NCBI GenBank assembly: GCA_022495005.1
Contig: JAGYXB010001095.1
Location: 372,001 to 436,000, forward strand
From: Rhyacophila brunnea
Lineage: Eukaryota; Arthropoda; Insecta; Trichoptera; Rhyacophilidae
Length of the DNA stretch: 64,000 nt
Direction of reading: 5' to 3'
Shown: positions 33,133-45,287 of the stretch, piece after piece
How positions within the stretch are numbered: position 1 is the stretch's first letter
Layout: every line of letters begins with the position of its first letter
Translations under genes and position numbers: made by a program
The notes under the pieces: generated by a model
Database searches by the model: none
What the model saw: only the letters and a program-made list of their open reading frames with translations
What the model was told of the DNA's origin: nothing

Positions 33133-34878
33133 ATATAATTAATATGTTATTATTATGCCCTCTCCCCCCCCGAAATCAACATTACATAATGATTATAATT
33201 ATGAAATATATTAATACAATAACACTGTAAACGTCATATATTGTTATTGTGAATAATAACAGCATATTTTCAGACATTTTTTTGAGATGTCCATAATTCC
33301 TATATAATATTATAGCAATTTTTGAAATTATTCTTTCATACAGTCCTATAAACTTATTTGAAAACGTCATTCGAATGTCAGATTCTGTCCAGTTAAGAGT
33401 CTTGATTAGGTAGTTTTCGACCTTGTCTCGTCTCCATCATCAATTCTTCAGATAAGCTTGTAGGTCTGTAATACCTTTGATTTTGATCAAAAACGACATT
33501 AGATATATGGAAACAAATTCTATTAGAGTTTGCAATTGACTCATAGTTTAAGGGAAATTGCAACAGTTTACGTTCTACATGGCAAATATTACTTGGTATA
33601 TTATACTAATACCTAATATAAAATACATCTTTCCCACAAAGTCTACAAATTGTTTCGACTTGGCTTTCAACGTTAAAACAAAGTACTTATTATTTTTCGA
33701 CCTTTACAGGACATGTGAGCCCTTAATACGACGTAATGTATTTACTAACAAGCCCAGAAAAGGTTCGCGAGAAACCACCATTTCCAGGAATGAGTTCGCT
33801 GTTGAGGAATTGAATACCTTGCTTATCATTATCGAGGTGTTGGCGCCAAATATTCACACAGTGGATATGTTATAATATTGCGTAGGTTATAATTATTTAA
33901 TAGGAAGGGGAGGGAAAACCACTACCTTGGTAGCTTGATGGCATACAAAGACACTTGCGGGCGATAGGAGTGATCTACTGGAGAAGAAGAACAAAGGACC
34001 CGGTAGTGTGGAGTCTGATCAAAGCGTACAAGCTTCACCATGGACTGTGATGCCTAAGAAAAATATAAGAATATTTAAATATAGTTTTTTTTAAATGTAT
34101 GTTTTCAACTTACTTAATCCCATACAAATTTGTACTCAAAGATATTGCGACATGTATGTAATATGTTAAAGGAATTAAGCCTTGAAAAATAAAACACAAA
34201 TAATGTCTTTATTATTTCACAAAAATTTTATCTCTCAATATGAATGAAAGAACAAGAAAAATCATTTGACCCACAGACCTATAAAACACATTTCCTACCT
34301 TGTAGACAACTAATTGTTTTTTTCTTCTCGCTCGCCAAAATATTCAAGGTTCAACCCAAGGATTATTTTAAACAAATAACAATATACAGTTTTTAGATTT
34401 AAAAGTCTTTTAAGTTTACTCTACACACAGGCGCTAATGAGATGAGGCCATCTCTTGAGGAGTCGTTGAACTATCGTAGTATGTACTCACAAAAAGTTGA
34501 ATCATCTTAACCTCTTCTCAAGGAGTGTCTATGGAATATTTCGTAACTCTATTACTGGTCATTTGATGCAGAACTGTCTGAAGTCGAATAATTGAATTTT
34601 TTGTATTTTAGTCAGGTCGTCAGATCAGGGAAAAGGAATATTATTTAAATATCTATATAAGTATGTATTATTTAGAGGTTATGATCGAAAATTGTATCGA
34701 TAATTGATGAAAAAAACTTTAATTAATTAAATTAATGAAATCAATTGTCACCACATTTAAACAGTGAATATTCAATCCGTGATACTTTACATACAACCTA
34801 TAAAATGTAAATACAACAACCCTTAACCACGATCATGAGTAAAAACGAATAAATGGAAAACCTTATTATTAATACTAA
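33133..34878. other. Intergenic, nothing firm
   Basis: AT-rich. A block at 33910-33960 (CCTTGGTAGCTTGATGGCAT) resembles 39137-39175 (CCTCGGCAGCTTGGTGGCAT), probably LINE-derived. The 105-codon frame at 33558-33875 is not recognisable. Confidence 0.35.
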
Positions 34879-35378
34879 TAATTACAAGATAAAAAGAACT
34901 TTTTATATACCACGTTTTTTAATTTTATGTTGAATCATATAAACTTGACAATTTTATTCTATGTATTAAAAAATACTTTTTTTTGTACTTGATAGAAATA
35001 CTGAATAAAAAAAATATAGAATACTGAAATGTCATTTTGTCATTTCATATTGATTTCCATAGTAACGCACGTATATGTTAATAATTTAGTTGCTAGGACC
35101 CCCTTTGCAACCAATAATAGTGTTTTACTTTTTACGATTTTTTTCCGAAATAACTTTCCATACAAAACAGAATTAACTGAAAATGAATTCAAGATGGCTA
35201 AAAGTATTAAAAGAATGCATTGTCATCGTGTTTTGATATATTCTAAAAGTTTCAAATGTCTAGCTACTCGGAAAGTTAGTTAAAAATCTTCAATCGTCCA
35301 ATACAAATCTTGAACAAACAAGAAAAATTTTGTACGGAACAAACAAGAATACGAGCTAATAAAAACGTGGTAAAATAA
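34879..35378 (+). repeat. Repeat family C, copy 4, uninterrupted
   Basis: AATTACAAGATAAAAAGAAC through AATACGAGCTAATAAAAACG TGG. Near the ends, ACCACGTTTTTTAA and AAAAACGTGGT are inverted, which suggests a terminal inverted repeat. It contains the 29-codon micro-ORF at 35194-35283. Confidence 0.75.
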
Positions 35379-36999
35379 TCTGTATCACTTCAAGAGATAT
35401 AGCAGCCTGTCAAAATGACATAAATCTATGAGTATATGTAATCGATATTTCGTTTTATACTTCTTAGCTTTACATGCAAATGAATGACCATTGTGACCAT
35501 TATGTCACAATGATTATTGAAGATATTATTAATCATCAAATAAGCAAGCATTAGGGCTTAGACAACAACAAGATACTTTGATCATCATGTAGATCGTTCA
35601 TGTAGCAAAAGGTGCAGGATGAGAAAAAGTCCAACACGATGTCTGAATCCATGCTACTGTGCAACAAGGGCGACGAGTGAGGCACTTTCGGACGGCATCC
35701 GAAGTAAGTGTCCCATCCACGTGTAGTGCTTCATCGTGATCACATCCGTTGCAAAGGACTGATCCGTCTGCACGTGGACTTAAGCGTTTGTCATGCGGTG
35801 TAATAAAATGCTACATAATAAGTATCTACACAAAAATGTATTAACGTATATAATATAAAAGTCAAAATATGTTTGTTCGATTTCTTTGGCCCCAACTGAT
35901 AACTACATTATACAAAATACAGAGTTTGTTCAAATGAATTTTCCTGCCAATTCCAATTTTGAATTTTTACGACAGATAAAAGATGAAGTTTGCATATTTT
36001 GGATTCGATTTTAAACTGTTGTTCTTTTGTTTGTTTTAGCTGTGCTGTAAGGATTAATTTGATTGTGTGTCTAGATAAAATATAGCAATTTTATTATTAA
36101 AACATGTAATTATTATTGTTTTGTTTCTTAAAACAATTTGACTAGTGCATAATTACCCATGGTTGTTCTGCATTCATGCAATAACATACATTTCGAAGAT
36201 TTTTAGTGCGGTGTTTTACTATTATTTTCTTACTCGTGTGATGCATTAAAAGAAACGCAGGTAGGTATTTGTCAGTGACGAGGTCGGTTACTTTCATTTC
36301 ATAATATAAACAGGTATGTACCTGAATACATCTTTAGTAGTAAGAATGCACAATGCACATGTTGCACGGCTACCATTTTAAAATTTAATTTACAGATAAG
36401 ATGGTGCCTATACAAATGTATACTCTATAATATAAAAAAATGAACTAAAATCTGAAACGTTTTTGTGTCTCATTCGAAAAACCTTTTCGGGTATTTCCCA
36501 TAGACTAATTTGCTACATATAATTATTATACGAATGGTGTGATAATGCACTCTGTTATGAGTTGAAGGCAGTCCGTCAGTCTACAAATTAAGTCCTTGTA
36601 CAATGTTCACGTTCCTCATCATAGGGGTGTAACCAAGTTAAGGTAGGGGATTTAGATAAGCGGGCAGGGTGGACCCCTACCAGTCTTTGATAACAAATAT
36701 ATTAGTAGGTTTTAATTTAACTATATATTGTATACATTGGCGGCTTAATCCGGAAAAACCTAGCAGGTCAATTTTGAATATATTATTTTAATTTGCCTTT
36801 TCGTTGTATACTGAAAAGACGTATTGCAAATTGACTTTTTATACATTATAGAATAAGTGCTAGAAATTGTTATAGGTCGGTACCTACTAACCCTTCAAAA
36901 AATGTCCGTTTTTCATAACGCCAACCCATCGTTAACCGAAATTGCACACAACGCGTTATAATTTTTTGTAAATCAGGTCCACTTTTCTTTCTTTGCTTT
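35379..36999. other. Intergenic with minor repeats
   Basis: Repeat J copy 2 lies at 35970-36040. A block of mixed composition at 35600-35790 (GGCGACGAGTGAGGCACTTT) is unidentified. Otherwise AT-rich. Confidence 0.35.
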
Positions 37000-37500
37000 T
37001 TGAAAAATCATCAATCACACGATTATAAAAATTGTCTATTTTTCCCACATATTTTTTTTCAATACTGAGCATTGCAAGAGCGGTCAGTCTATCCTGGCCC
37101 TATTGCGTAGAAAGGTTTTTATTCTTTTGAGAGTGGAAAAACATCTTTCACTTTCAACTGTTGTCATTGGAATGACGCAAATAAATTGGAGAACTTTGAT
37201 CGACTCGGAAAATGTTTCGTTGAAATTATTGCTGAGTAAAAAATGTAGAAGAGAAACTGCACTAATAGCGCCATGCAAATCATCTCGTTGATAAAACACC
37301 AATAATTCATTTTTAACTTGATTATGTTTATTTCTTCTAACAGTTTTACCAAATTTACTTGACGTGTGGGAAAATTATTTTTAAAATCAGTGTAATTTTC
37401 TTTATTGAACAAATCGGATATAATGAGATGATCGTTGGATGCAAATCGTGCTTCCATTTCCATTATAATTGTATCACAGACTTCAATTGCTACTGCGTGC
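37000..37500 (-). pseudogene. hAT transposase (ZMYM1-like) C-terminus pseudogene
   Basis: Reading down the minus strand, the first pieces are AIEVCDTIIMEMEARFASND, LIISDLFNKENYTDFKNNF and VNLVKLLEEINIIK. After a frame change near 37310 come VFYQRDDLHGAISAVSLLHF, FLLSNNFNETFSESIKVLQF and ICVIPMTTVESERCFSTLKR. After another near 37095 comes DRLTALAMLSIEKKYVGKID, then a stop at about 37038. The IPxTTxxSERCFSTLKRIKTFLRN block is the hAT C-terminal dimerisation region of ZMYM1/TTF-type transposons. At least two frameshifts; N-terminal parts absent. Confidence 0.85.
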
Positions 37501-38750
37501 GTACTAACTGCTTCACAAAAATGTTATAAATCACCAAAAACTCCTTATATATTATTAAAATAACCAAAGGCATTCGTCAAAACCTGTCAACGAATCCGAA
37601 CCGCATACACAGTTGCGTCTTGAGACCAATTATCTAGTCAGTGTTATCATTCTGTTTCATTTAATTAGGTGAAAAAATCTTTTGTCTCACACTCGGGCAT
37701 TGCCGATATTACAGTAATTCACGCACCGTTACAAGCTTCGATCTCGTATTTTGTGTTATATCGATCTCTGTCTTATGTATGAGAAACGAGAGAGAAAATT
37801 TTATAAAAATATTCAATTTGGGTCAATTTTCAGACTGCCGGCGAACACAATATTTTTGTTCGGGGAATTATCGCCCAAACAAAAAAAGCCCAATAGACTG
37901 GGTTGACACAATATCGCGCGCCCTATAATTTCAAATCCACCGATTATTATTAATATTATTATATATGACATTGCACATATTATTAATATTATTATGTCGA
38001 TTGTAAGGTATTTATTTTGGCAGGTCAATGACCGAATGACCTATAGAGGGAGCCGCCAGTATTGTATAGTATGTTTGCAACAGGTTTGAGCCAACTATTG
38101 TTCCTTGTTCACCAAATTTATTCATTTGGAATGTGGATTCATTAAAATATCGTATGTATAATTAACACTTCAGGAGGAGCATATTATGGACGTTCTATAG
38201 TCCAAAATGTGCGTGGTCACTTTATGAAGTTTGGTTGTAAGCGATAAGATTGCTGTTTTAGTCAAGAATGAATAAAATAATAAAAATCCACTGCCATAAC
38301 TTATTCAATTAACCATAAACTCGACATATTTAAAATCCTAAAGGAGGCATTCCATTTCGATATTTTCTGGAGACAAAAATGTCATAGTCATTATTAATTT
38401 ACTTTATTATCGTAGTAATTAGCTAATAGTGTTTTAATAAGTTTGCGAATCTATCAGTGCGATCAATTATTGTCCGGTATGTCTCTTGATGTGTAGGTCA
38501 ATATGTATAATAAAATAATAATAATATGCAGGTGATATATTGTAAGAATGGTGATTGGCTAACAATAAGTATTCCTCGTAAAGAGTCTGTTATTACAACT
38601 CACACTCTAAAACTAAGTTGGAATATGTTTTTTTAATATTTTGGATGTATAATACAATAACTTTCATTAATTATGTACATACCTAGGTATATTATATATA
38701 ATATAAGTATATAAAATATTGTTAATTGGTATTTTCTAACGACTTACAGA
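37501..38750. other. Intergenic, nothing recognised
   Basis: The first about 100 bp may continue the transposase relic, out of frame. The rest is AT-rich. Confidence 0.35.
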
Positions 38751-39070
38751 CGCATCCTCAAAACTTCTTGGACTGACCGGGTGACAAATGTTGACGTTCT
38801 CAATCGAATGGGTTCGAACCGAAAAGTCCTGCTTAGTATCAAAACCAGAAAACTACAGGGTACCTCGGCCACATTAAGGGAAGATAAGAGTAAAGAATTT
38901 CCCAACTAGTCATCCAAAGAAAGCTCGCAGAGAATGGCGTCGCATTTGATGATTTAACAACTTCGGTGATTGGTACGAGTGCACCTTTATAGAACTCCAA
39001 CGAAGGTAGCAGATGATAAGATACAGATCGCCCTGATGGGACGATAAGAAGAAGAATGGCTTCACAGCGC
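38751..39070 (+). mobile_element. RTE-like LINE 3' end, decayed
   Basis: GACGCATCCTCAAAACTTCT, TGGACTGACCGGGTGACAAA and ACGATAAGAAGAAGAATGG correspond to 41946-42285 of the better copy. Coding traces are RRILKTSWTDRVTNVDVLNR and GDWYECT. Indels and stops throughout; 5' truncated. Confidence 0.8.
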
Positions 39071-39176
39071 ACATAGTAGCATATATATTTTTTGTTATTG
39101 TACCTATATTTGTGATAATAGAACATGGCATAAGGTAAGACCACGACCTCGGCAGCTTGGTGGCATACAGAAACAC

Positions 39177-39621
39177 TTAGGCTAAGGCCACATAGGCAGG
39201 TGCCTTGCTTGGTGGATACGTGCTAGGTGACATATCCTAGCGAACGGACGCACACTATCGGTACTATCGCAATGGCCACACTGCACTCTTCGCGCCTCGC
39301 TACGTGATTATTAGTCGCCTAGTGAGTCTCTCGGCGAAGAAACGTGTTGGTTATTTTTATTGTGTCACCTAGTGATTTTGCAAGATGGCGGATGTTTCTT
39401 CAGTATGACAAACGTCAAACACCGTATATTTTGAGGTAATGAATAATGACGCATGGGATGAATTGACATTATGCACCCAACAAGTTCGAATTTGAGACTT
39501 AATGTTAAGTGAATTTTAACCTAAGCACGTAGCGTGCAATGTGGCAGTAGTGTTTTTACTAGACATGCATAACACCTAGCTCAGCACTAGCGAAGCACCT
39601 ACCTATGTGGCCGAAGCCTTA
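39177..39621. mobile_element. MITE P, about 440 bp
   Basis: Inverted ends: left TTAGGCTAAGGCCACATAGG CAGGTGCCTTGC, right GCGAAGCACCTACCTATGTG GCCGAAGCCTTA. No coding region. The TAAGGC...CCACA design resembles the short element at 14993. Confidence 0.7.
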
Positions 39622-40783
39622 CGAGTGCTGGGAGCAATGACGTATTAAATGGACAACTCACTTAATACCCGGCGCGCACGAGAAATTGTGCATGAAAGTC
39701 ATTCACAGATGTATAGGTAGATGTCACGTGACCATATGACATATCCGTTTCCATTATGCGATACAAGCTTCGAGAATTTATAGTAATATAACCTTTATTG
39801 TAATAGCGTATTAGTGTCATGACTCATTGCGTTAGAAACAGATTCTCGGTTACTTACGACTTCTCGGAGATTAGACACAAGTGAGCCTAGCGAATCACAG
39901 GCGACTGACTGTCCAATGGTTCCTGTCATTCAATTGCATTGAATAAACATTCATCAATATCTTAAAATGGCATTTTATAAATAATAAATAATACTAACAC
40001 ATGAAAAGTGATATCCCATCTTTCTTGGAGTGTTTAGTAGATTTTTTTTACAATTTTTAACTAGGCACATTGGCATTTTGTAACACAATAATAACGGTGA
40101 AGTCGAAACCTGACAGTCAGAAATTTTGTATGGGCAGACCCAGCGGTGTCGCCAGACCGCTTGCAAGCAGAATGTTCATTTGAGCGTAGGATACCGATAT
40201 TAAAATATGAATTTCGCCATCCGGCAGACCCGACACAAAGTGAGTGTCATTTTATTTTCTAGATGCTTCGTCCATATTAATGTCATTGGCTGGGAGTCAT
40301 CATCTGGGGAAGCAAAATGGAAGACTGAGTCTGTATTGCCAGAAATATTATCAAATTAGGTCGTCCAGCTTACGTAATAACCAGAAACAATGAATTATTG
40401 CATTATTGCATTTTTTTTTAATATGCAACAAAAAAAAATCTGCACTACTTACACTCATCTTGAACATTTTTTTAACTCACAAAAGAATGGTTTACAATCT
40501 TTACATATTGCATTACATTGTAATATTTTTTTTATTGCAAAGCACGTGTAAATGGTTCAATAATTATAAAATTTCGTAACTGTATGCGGTTTAGTCAACG
40601 CGTGTGAGAACTATACAAGGGCGTTTGTAGTCATTCAATTGTTTTTGGTACACCGTTCATTATTTTTAATTTTTAACAAATTCGGACTGTAATTGCTAAG
40701 TTAACATTGTAATTTTGCAGCATTACCTTCTCTTGCATTTTTTATTAATTATAAATTAACAATATTTTTTATCAAAATCAATT
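39622..40783. other. Intergenic, nothing recognised
   Basis: AT-rich; no coding signal or repeat partner noted. Confidence 0.35.
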
Positions 40784-40791
40784 ACATCAGG

Positions 40792-41022
40792 CAGTGACGA
40801 GGGTTGGAGGGAAACTTTGTCAGTTATACTTATTTGTTTTCATTGAACTAAGAATACAATTTGTGGATGGCGATGGTTAGTTTTTAAAATTGAATTAAAC
40901 CCTGCCTAAGCCAAACCATAATAGTTGACGTATGCAATGGTCGATCAAGTTTCAAGTCGACAAAGCTAAGTGTTCATTAATTATGTCGGATCTTAACAGC
41001 CTACCTTCACCCTTCGCCACTG
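40792..41022. mobile_element. Nonautonomous hAT element I, 231 bp
   Basis: The ends CAGTGACGAGGGTTGGAGG and CCTTCACCCTTCGCCACTG are inverted. A perfect 8-bp duplication ACATCAGG flanks it (40784-40791, 41023-41030). Relatives at 13600-13774 and 51290-51459. Confidence 0.92.
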
Positions 41023-41030
41023 ACATCAGG

Positions 41031-41480
41031 TATCATACAGGTAGGTATAATTAATTATTTTAATTTAATAGTTACATATTGTTACATTAGAAATATACCA
41101 GTTTATTCAAATCCAAGTCTGATTAAGTCTCAATCGAACGAATTGGTGTGCACATGACAAAATAGGTAATACCTATTACGATTTATTCAAACACTGCAAA
41201 TAGTGCACTATAATATTTATGGTCACTGACTCTATTGTTAAAAGAAAATTGATATTATCGCTACTAATTGAAGCATAACTCCATATAACCAGATTTTTTC
41301 ACTAGGAGAGATTGATAGTCATTCGCCGACTCATCGGGTGTGCAGACTGGATCAAACATAGGTACATAGAAAGGGCAACATGTATTATTTTCCAGCCATG
41401 GGAGCGAATCTGCGACCTACGACTTCAGAGTCAGGTACTCCATCAACTATGCCACCGTGTGCAATCTGAGGTGACTTTAT
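41031..41480. other. Intergenic, nothing recognised
   Basis: AT-rich left part. The part from about 41310 may be rearranged LINE sequence, but no motif is readable. Confidence 0.3.
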
Positions 41481-42285
41481 TGACATACATAGGTATGCCG
41501 ATGATACTGTGCTGATTGCTGATAGTTTAAAGAGTTTACATCAACTGGTAGAAAAGGTTAATGAGGTCAGTAATTCTTATGGTTTAAAAATGAACCTCAA
41601 GAAAACAAAACTATTACTAGTATCAAAAACAGCGACACCAGACACCAACACAAATTTTGTCATTAACAGCGAACCAATCGAACGTGTGACCCATTATAAA
41701 TATTTAGGTACATGGGTCAATGAGAAATGGGACCAGTCTCAGGAAATAAAAACTAGAATTGAGATCGCAAGGGGCGCCTTCCTCAAAATGAGACGCCTCC
41801 TTAGCAATCGAGATCTTAACCTAGGTCTGCGACTGCGTATGGTACGTTGTTATGTGCTCTCAATTCTTTTCTATGGTATGGAAGTATGGACGCTAAACCA
41901 AGAGATGTTACGGAGACTTGAAGCTTTCGAGATGTGGCTGTATAGACGCATCCTCAAAATTCCTTGGACTGACCGGGTTACAAATGTTGAAGTTCTCAAT
42001 CGAATGGGGAAGGACCGAGAAGTTCTACATAGTATCAAAACCAGGAAACTACAATACCTCGGCCACATTATGAGAGGACAAAAATACAGCATTCCCCAAC
42101 TCGTCATTCAAGAAAAGATCAATGGGAAGCGTAGCAGAGGACGGCGCCGCATTTCGTAGCTTAAGAACCTCCGTGATTGGTACGAGTGCAGCTCCACCGA
42201 ACTGTTCCGGGTAGCAGACGACAAAGATAAGATCGCCTTGATGGTGGCCGACCTCCGCTAGGGGATGGCACAATAAGAAGAAGAA
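41480..42285 (+). mobile_element. RTE-like LINE, 5'-truncated copy
   Basis: From the YADD catalytic motif to the 3' tail GATGGCACAATAAGAAGAAG. The sequence upstream of YADD loses the frame at once, so the truncation point is about 41480. 38751-39070 is a shorter relative. Confidence 0.85.
41494..42258 (+). pseudogene. Reverse transcriptase C-terminal region (RTE-like)
   Basis: Open from YADDTVLIADSL (41494; YADD is the polymerase active site) through GLKMNLKKTKLLLVS, the KYLGTWVNEKWD and EIKTRIEIARGAFLKM blocks, SILFYGMEVWTLN, WLYRRILKIPWTDRV and LQYLGHIMRGQKYSI. It reaches a TAG at 42157-42159 where the family has Trp (RISW). The frame then goes on as LKNLRDWYECSSTELFRVAD and IALMVADLR to TAG. 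This is the thumb and C-terminal domain of a non-LTR retrotransposon reverse transcriptase. The N-terminal endonuclease and fingers are missing, so the copy cannot move itself. Confidence 0.88.
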
Positions 42286-42819
42286 TAGGTATTATAATTT
42301 ATAAATCTTTGTACAATGTTTTCATGACACCAAAAAGTTTTACGCAAGTAAGATAAAAAAGGCTCTATAAATTTTACAATATATCAATGATGAGTATAAT
42401 CATTAATCATATATGGAATCAAATATGGTATACGGTTACTGCTTTAATTTGTCAAGCTTCAATTTACCATCTTCCAAGATGGCGGCCGTTGTACAGTATA
42501 TTATATTAAAAAATAAACGAACGTCGATTTTTGGTATGTTATTATAATAGGATACTAGCAGTATCAATATGCAAAACGGCAAAGCCTCCCGTTTGGAGGA
42601 ATTATTTCCATGGACGGGATTATTTTTACCTAATATCATTGGACTACAATTTTATTAATAAGAATTGCGGGGAATGGCTAAATCGCTATGAAAACGAACG
42701 GAAATGTAAATCCTGTACTAGTGTGGCATCTTTCATATCATTACATATTATGGCGGACTCGATGGAAATGCGACGATTATTCCAATTCCTCGATTCCGCT
42801 CGCAAGTTCCACACATTAT
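42286..42819. other. Intergenic, nothing recognised
   Basis: A mixed stretch at 42540-42820, open in places on both strands, has no family I know. Confidence 0.3.
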
Positions 42820-43178
42820 TAAGGGTATACCTCAGCTGAGGCATGGTCTTAAAAGGACTAGGCGATGCCCGGATTGTGCAAATGACGCGAGCCGAACGAA
42901 ATATAATTTGTCATAAAAATCCAACATGCGTCCATTTAATGTTATGTTTATTGTTATATTACTAATAATAATAGTATATTTATTGACATGTTTTCTTTTT
43001 CAAGTACATGCGGAAAGTCATCTTTACACGATTTAAGAATATATTCCTCCGACGCCATCACAAAACAAATTGACGTGCTCACAAGTCGACTATCGCTCTC
43101 CGACTGGCAACGCGGCCGAAAATACGTCCCACATACTGTTGAAAATTATTTGCCGTTTCACTTATGTACGCTCTTAAC
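42820..43178. repeat. Repeat family E, copy 3
   Basis: TTAAGGGTATACCTCAGCTG at the left; GCCGTTTCACTTATGTACGC TCTTAA at the right. The ends TTAAGGGTATACCT and TTAAGAGCGTACAT (reverse complement) are weak inverted repeats. Body as in 15975-16340. Confidence 0.7.
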
Positions 43179-44321
43179 GGAAAATGTGCTCTAAATGCTT
43201 CTAAGTTTGCTGATATTTTGGGACTGAATAGTTTTATTATAAAGCGAAAATTTTTTGATATTATCCACATGTTTCGTAATTCATACCACCTTTTGAATTC
43301 ATTTTATTTCAAAGTATTCTCTTCATACGTAATCATTTGTCTTATTACTGATTATGGTGATCACTGAAATTACAATTAGTGTTGCCAACAGTTTCCTTCC
43401 ATTTTTGAGCGAATTTCTTGACGGTGTCGCTCCATCTGAGGGTGCATGCCCTCGCAACCCCTTACTTCGACGCCACCTGAGATCACTATTCGTTTCAACA
43501 CTGTATTAAGAAGATTGAAAATATTGGCGTTTTTTTAATATAATAGTTTATAATAAAATTACTAGTCTATATAAAGTTCTGCCAGTGGATAAATACGATT
43601 TCCCATTGGAACGCCGAACTCCTGTAAATGATGATCCTTTTATTTTTATTTTAACATCAGCTACATTAAATTTATGCAAGTGATAATGTTATGTAATAAG
43701 TAATAAAACATCTGCAATATAATGTCATTACGATATTATGCACGTAAATAAAAAGCTACGACAATGGACCATGACTGCCCGTGACAAAAGACAGGTAAGC
43801 AAGTACCTAACTACTAGGTATTAAAAAATCCATTCTTGTTCGGTTATTGTTATTATTACGCCTTGAATTATATCATATCACTTTGAACCGGTGTTTGTAA
43901 ATAAGTAAGGCCATTTGACCGCCTACGTGTATTTATTATTTACACATAAAAGATCGCTAACAAAAATCGACCGCGTTTTTATGACGAGCGTTTTGAGTGA
44001 CCTCCGAGATCACGATGTATGCTAATTGTGCGTTTTTAATACAATGCAATTTAAAAAAGCGGAGCGATAATAATTGTATTATTTAATTGAAAATATGAAG
44101 AGTAAGTAAAACCTAAACATATTAATAAATAATTAGTGGGTAATAATTAATAAATGTATACATTAAAAAATAGCTTGTTAATAAATGATATGCAATACAT
44201 TTATTACAAAAAAACTGACATTTTTCACTCCTCAGTTTTTAAATATATCTACGAGAATGCCCTTTATCAATATTGTGTTAGGTCAGCATCAATAATATTA
44301 TAGGTAATGTAGTAATTTTCC
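43179..44321. other. Intergenic, nothing recognised
   Basis: A less AT-rich block at 43380-43500 is unidentified. The rest is AT-rich. Confidence 0.35.
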
Positions 44322-44520
44322 TAATAAGATCACATGGGCCTCCAGAGAGTGGAGATTTGTGTTAACAGATTTCTTTATTTATTTTTACGAGAAACGGATG
44401 TTAGCTACTTGTTCAACCTATTAGGTCCATGGTCTGTATAAACAATATGTGTCAAAACAATAAATGTGTATTTTCCAGGAATTAAACTTGGGACCCACGA
44501 CATTATAAGCCACCGCGGAC
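44322..44520 (-). mobile_element. tRNA-derived SINE (minus, decayed)
   Basis: GATCACATGGGCCTCCAGAG, TTGTTCAACCTATTAGGTCC and GGACCCACGACATTATAAGC match the reverse complement of 31512-31748. The head is shortened. Confidence 0.7.
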
Positions 44521-44971
44521 GTAATAATAAAAGTATTAAAATTCATTTATCCAAAACTATAATATTTAATTATCTACTGCTCAATTAAATTCTGAGTTAA
44601 AATACCAGATTGTGCACGTGTATTTACGTAGCGGCAACAGTTTATAAACCATTGTTTAATTATTTGTTTGCTAGAGTTGAAATTAATTGATATTCGCCCC
44701 ATCAATAACAAGTAAAATAATACTCCAAAAATAAACTATAACACACTTGGTAAGTATGTCTGTATTTTTCCAATAATATAATATGCTAATCTTATTTTCG
44801 TGTATTTTATTTTATTGCGAAGGAAAAATTCAATGGTCTCATATATTTTAGGATTGTATTTTTTTAAATTTGCATATTTCTGCATTAAGGGTGTTATAAT
44901 AAGAAACTTATTTGTAGTAAATTAGGATTTATTACAGTACTGTATACTATTAATACAAGGCAATATTTATT
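44521..44971. other. Intergenic, nothing recognised
   Basis: AT-rich. Confidence 0.35.
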
Positions 44972-45287
44972 AAGGCGAAGATTGTGCAAACCTCGCCGCA
45001 GAACAAAACACAATTTGTCATAAAAATTCGACATGCGTCCATTTAATGTTCTGTTTATTGTTCTATTAGTAACAATAATAATATATTCATTGACATGTTT
45101 TCTTTTTCAAGTAAATGGGTAACGTTTTTTAGTCATCTTTACACGATTTAAGAAATAATACCCCCGTCGCCATCACGAAACAAATTGTCGTATTCACAGC
45201 TCGACTTTCGCTCTCCGATTGCCAGAAAGTCCAAAATTTCGTCGCACGAATAATTATTTGCCGTTTCACTGAAGTATGCTCTTAATA
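44972..45287. repeat. Repeat family E, copy 4
   Basis: TTAAGGCGAAGATTGTGCAA, then the shared body (GTCCATTTAATGTTCTG, TTCATTGACATGTTTTC), ending GCCGTTTCACTGAAGTATGC TCTTAA. The left part is internally shortened. Confidence 0.7.

Noticed and set aside
33558..33875. 105-codon plus-strand frame
   Set aside because: No motif, composition like the background.
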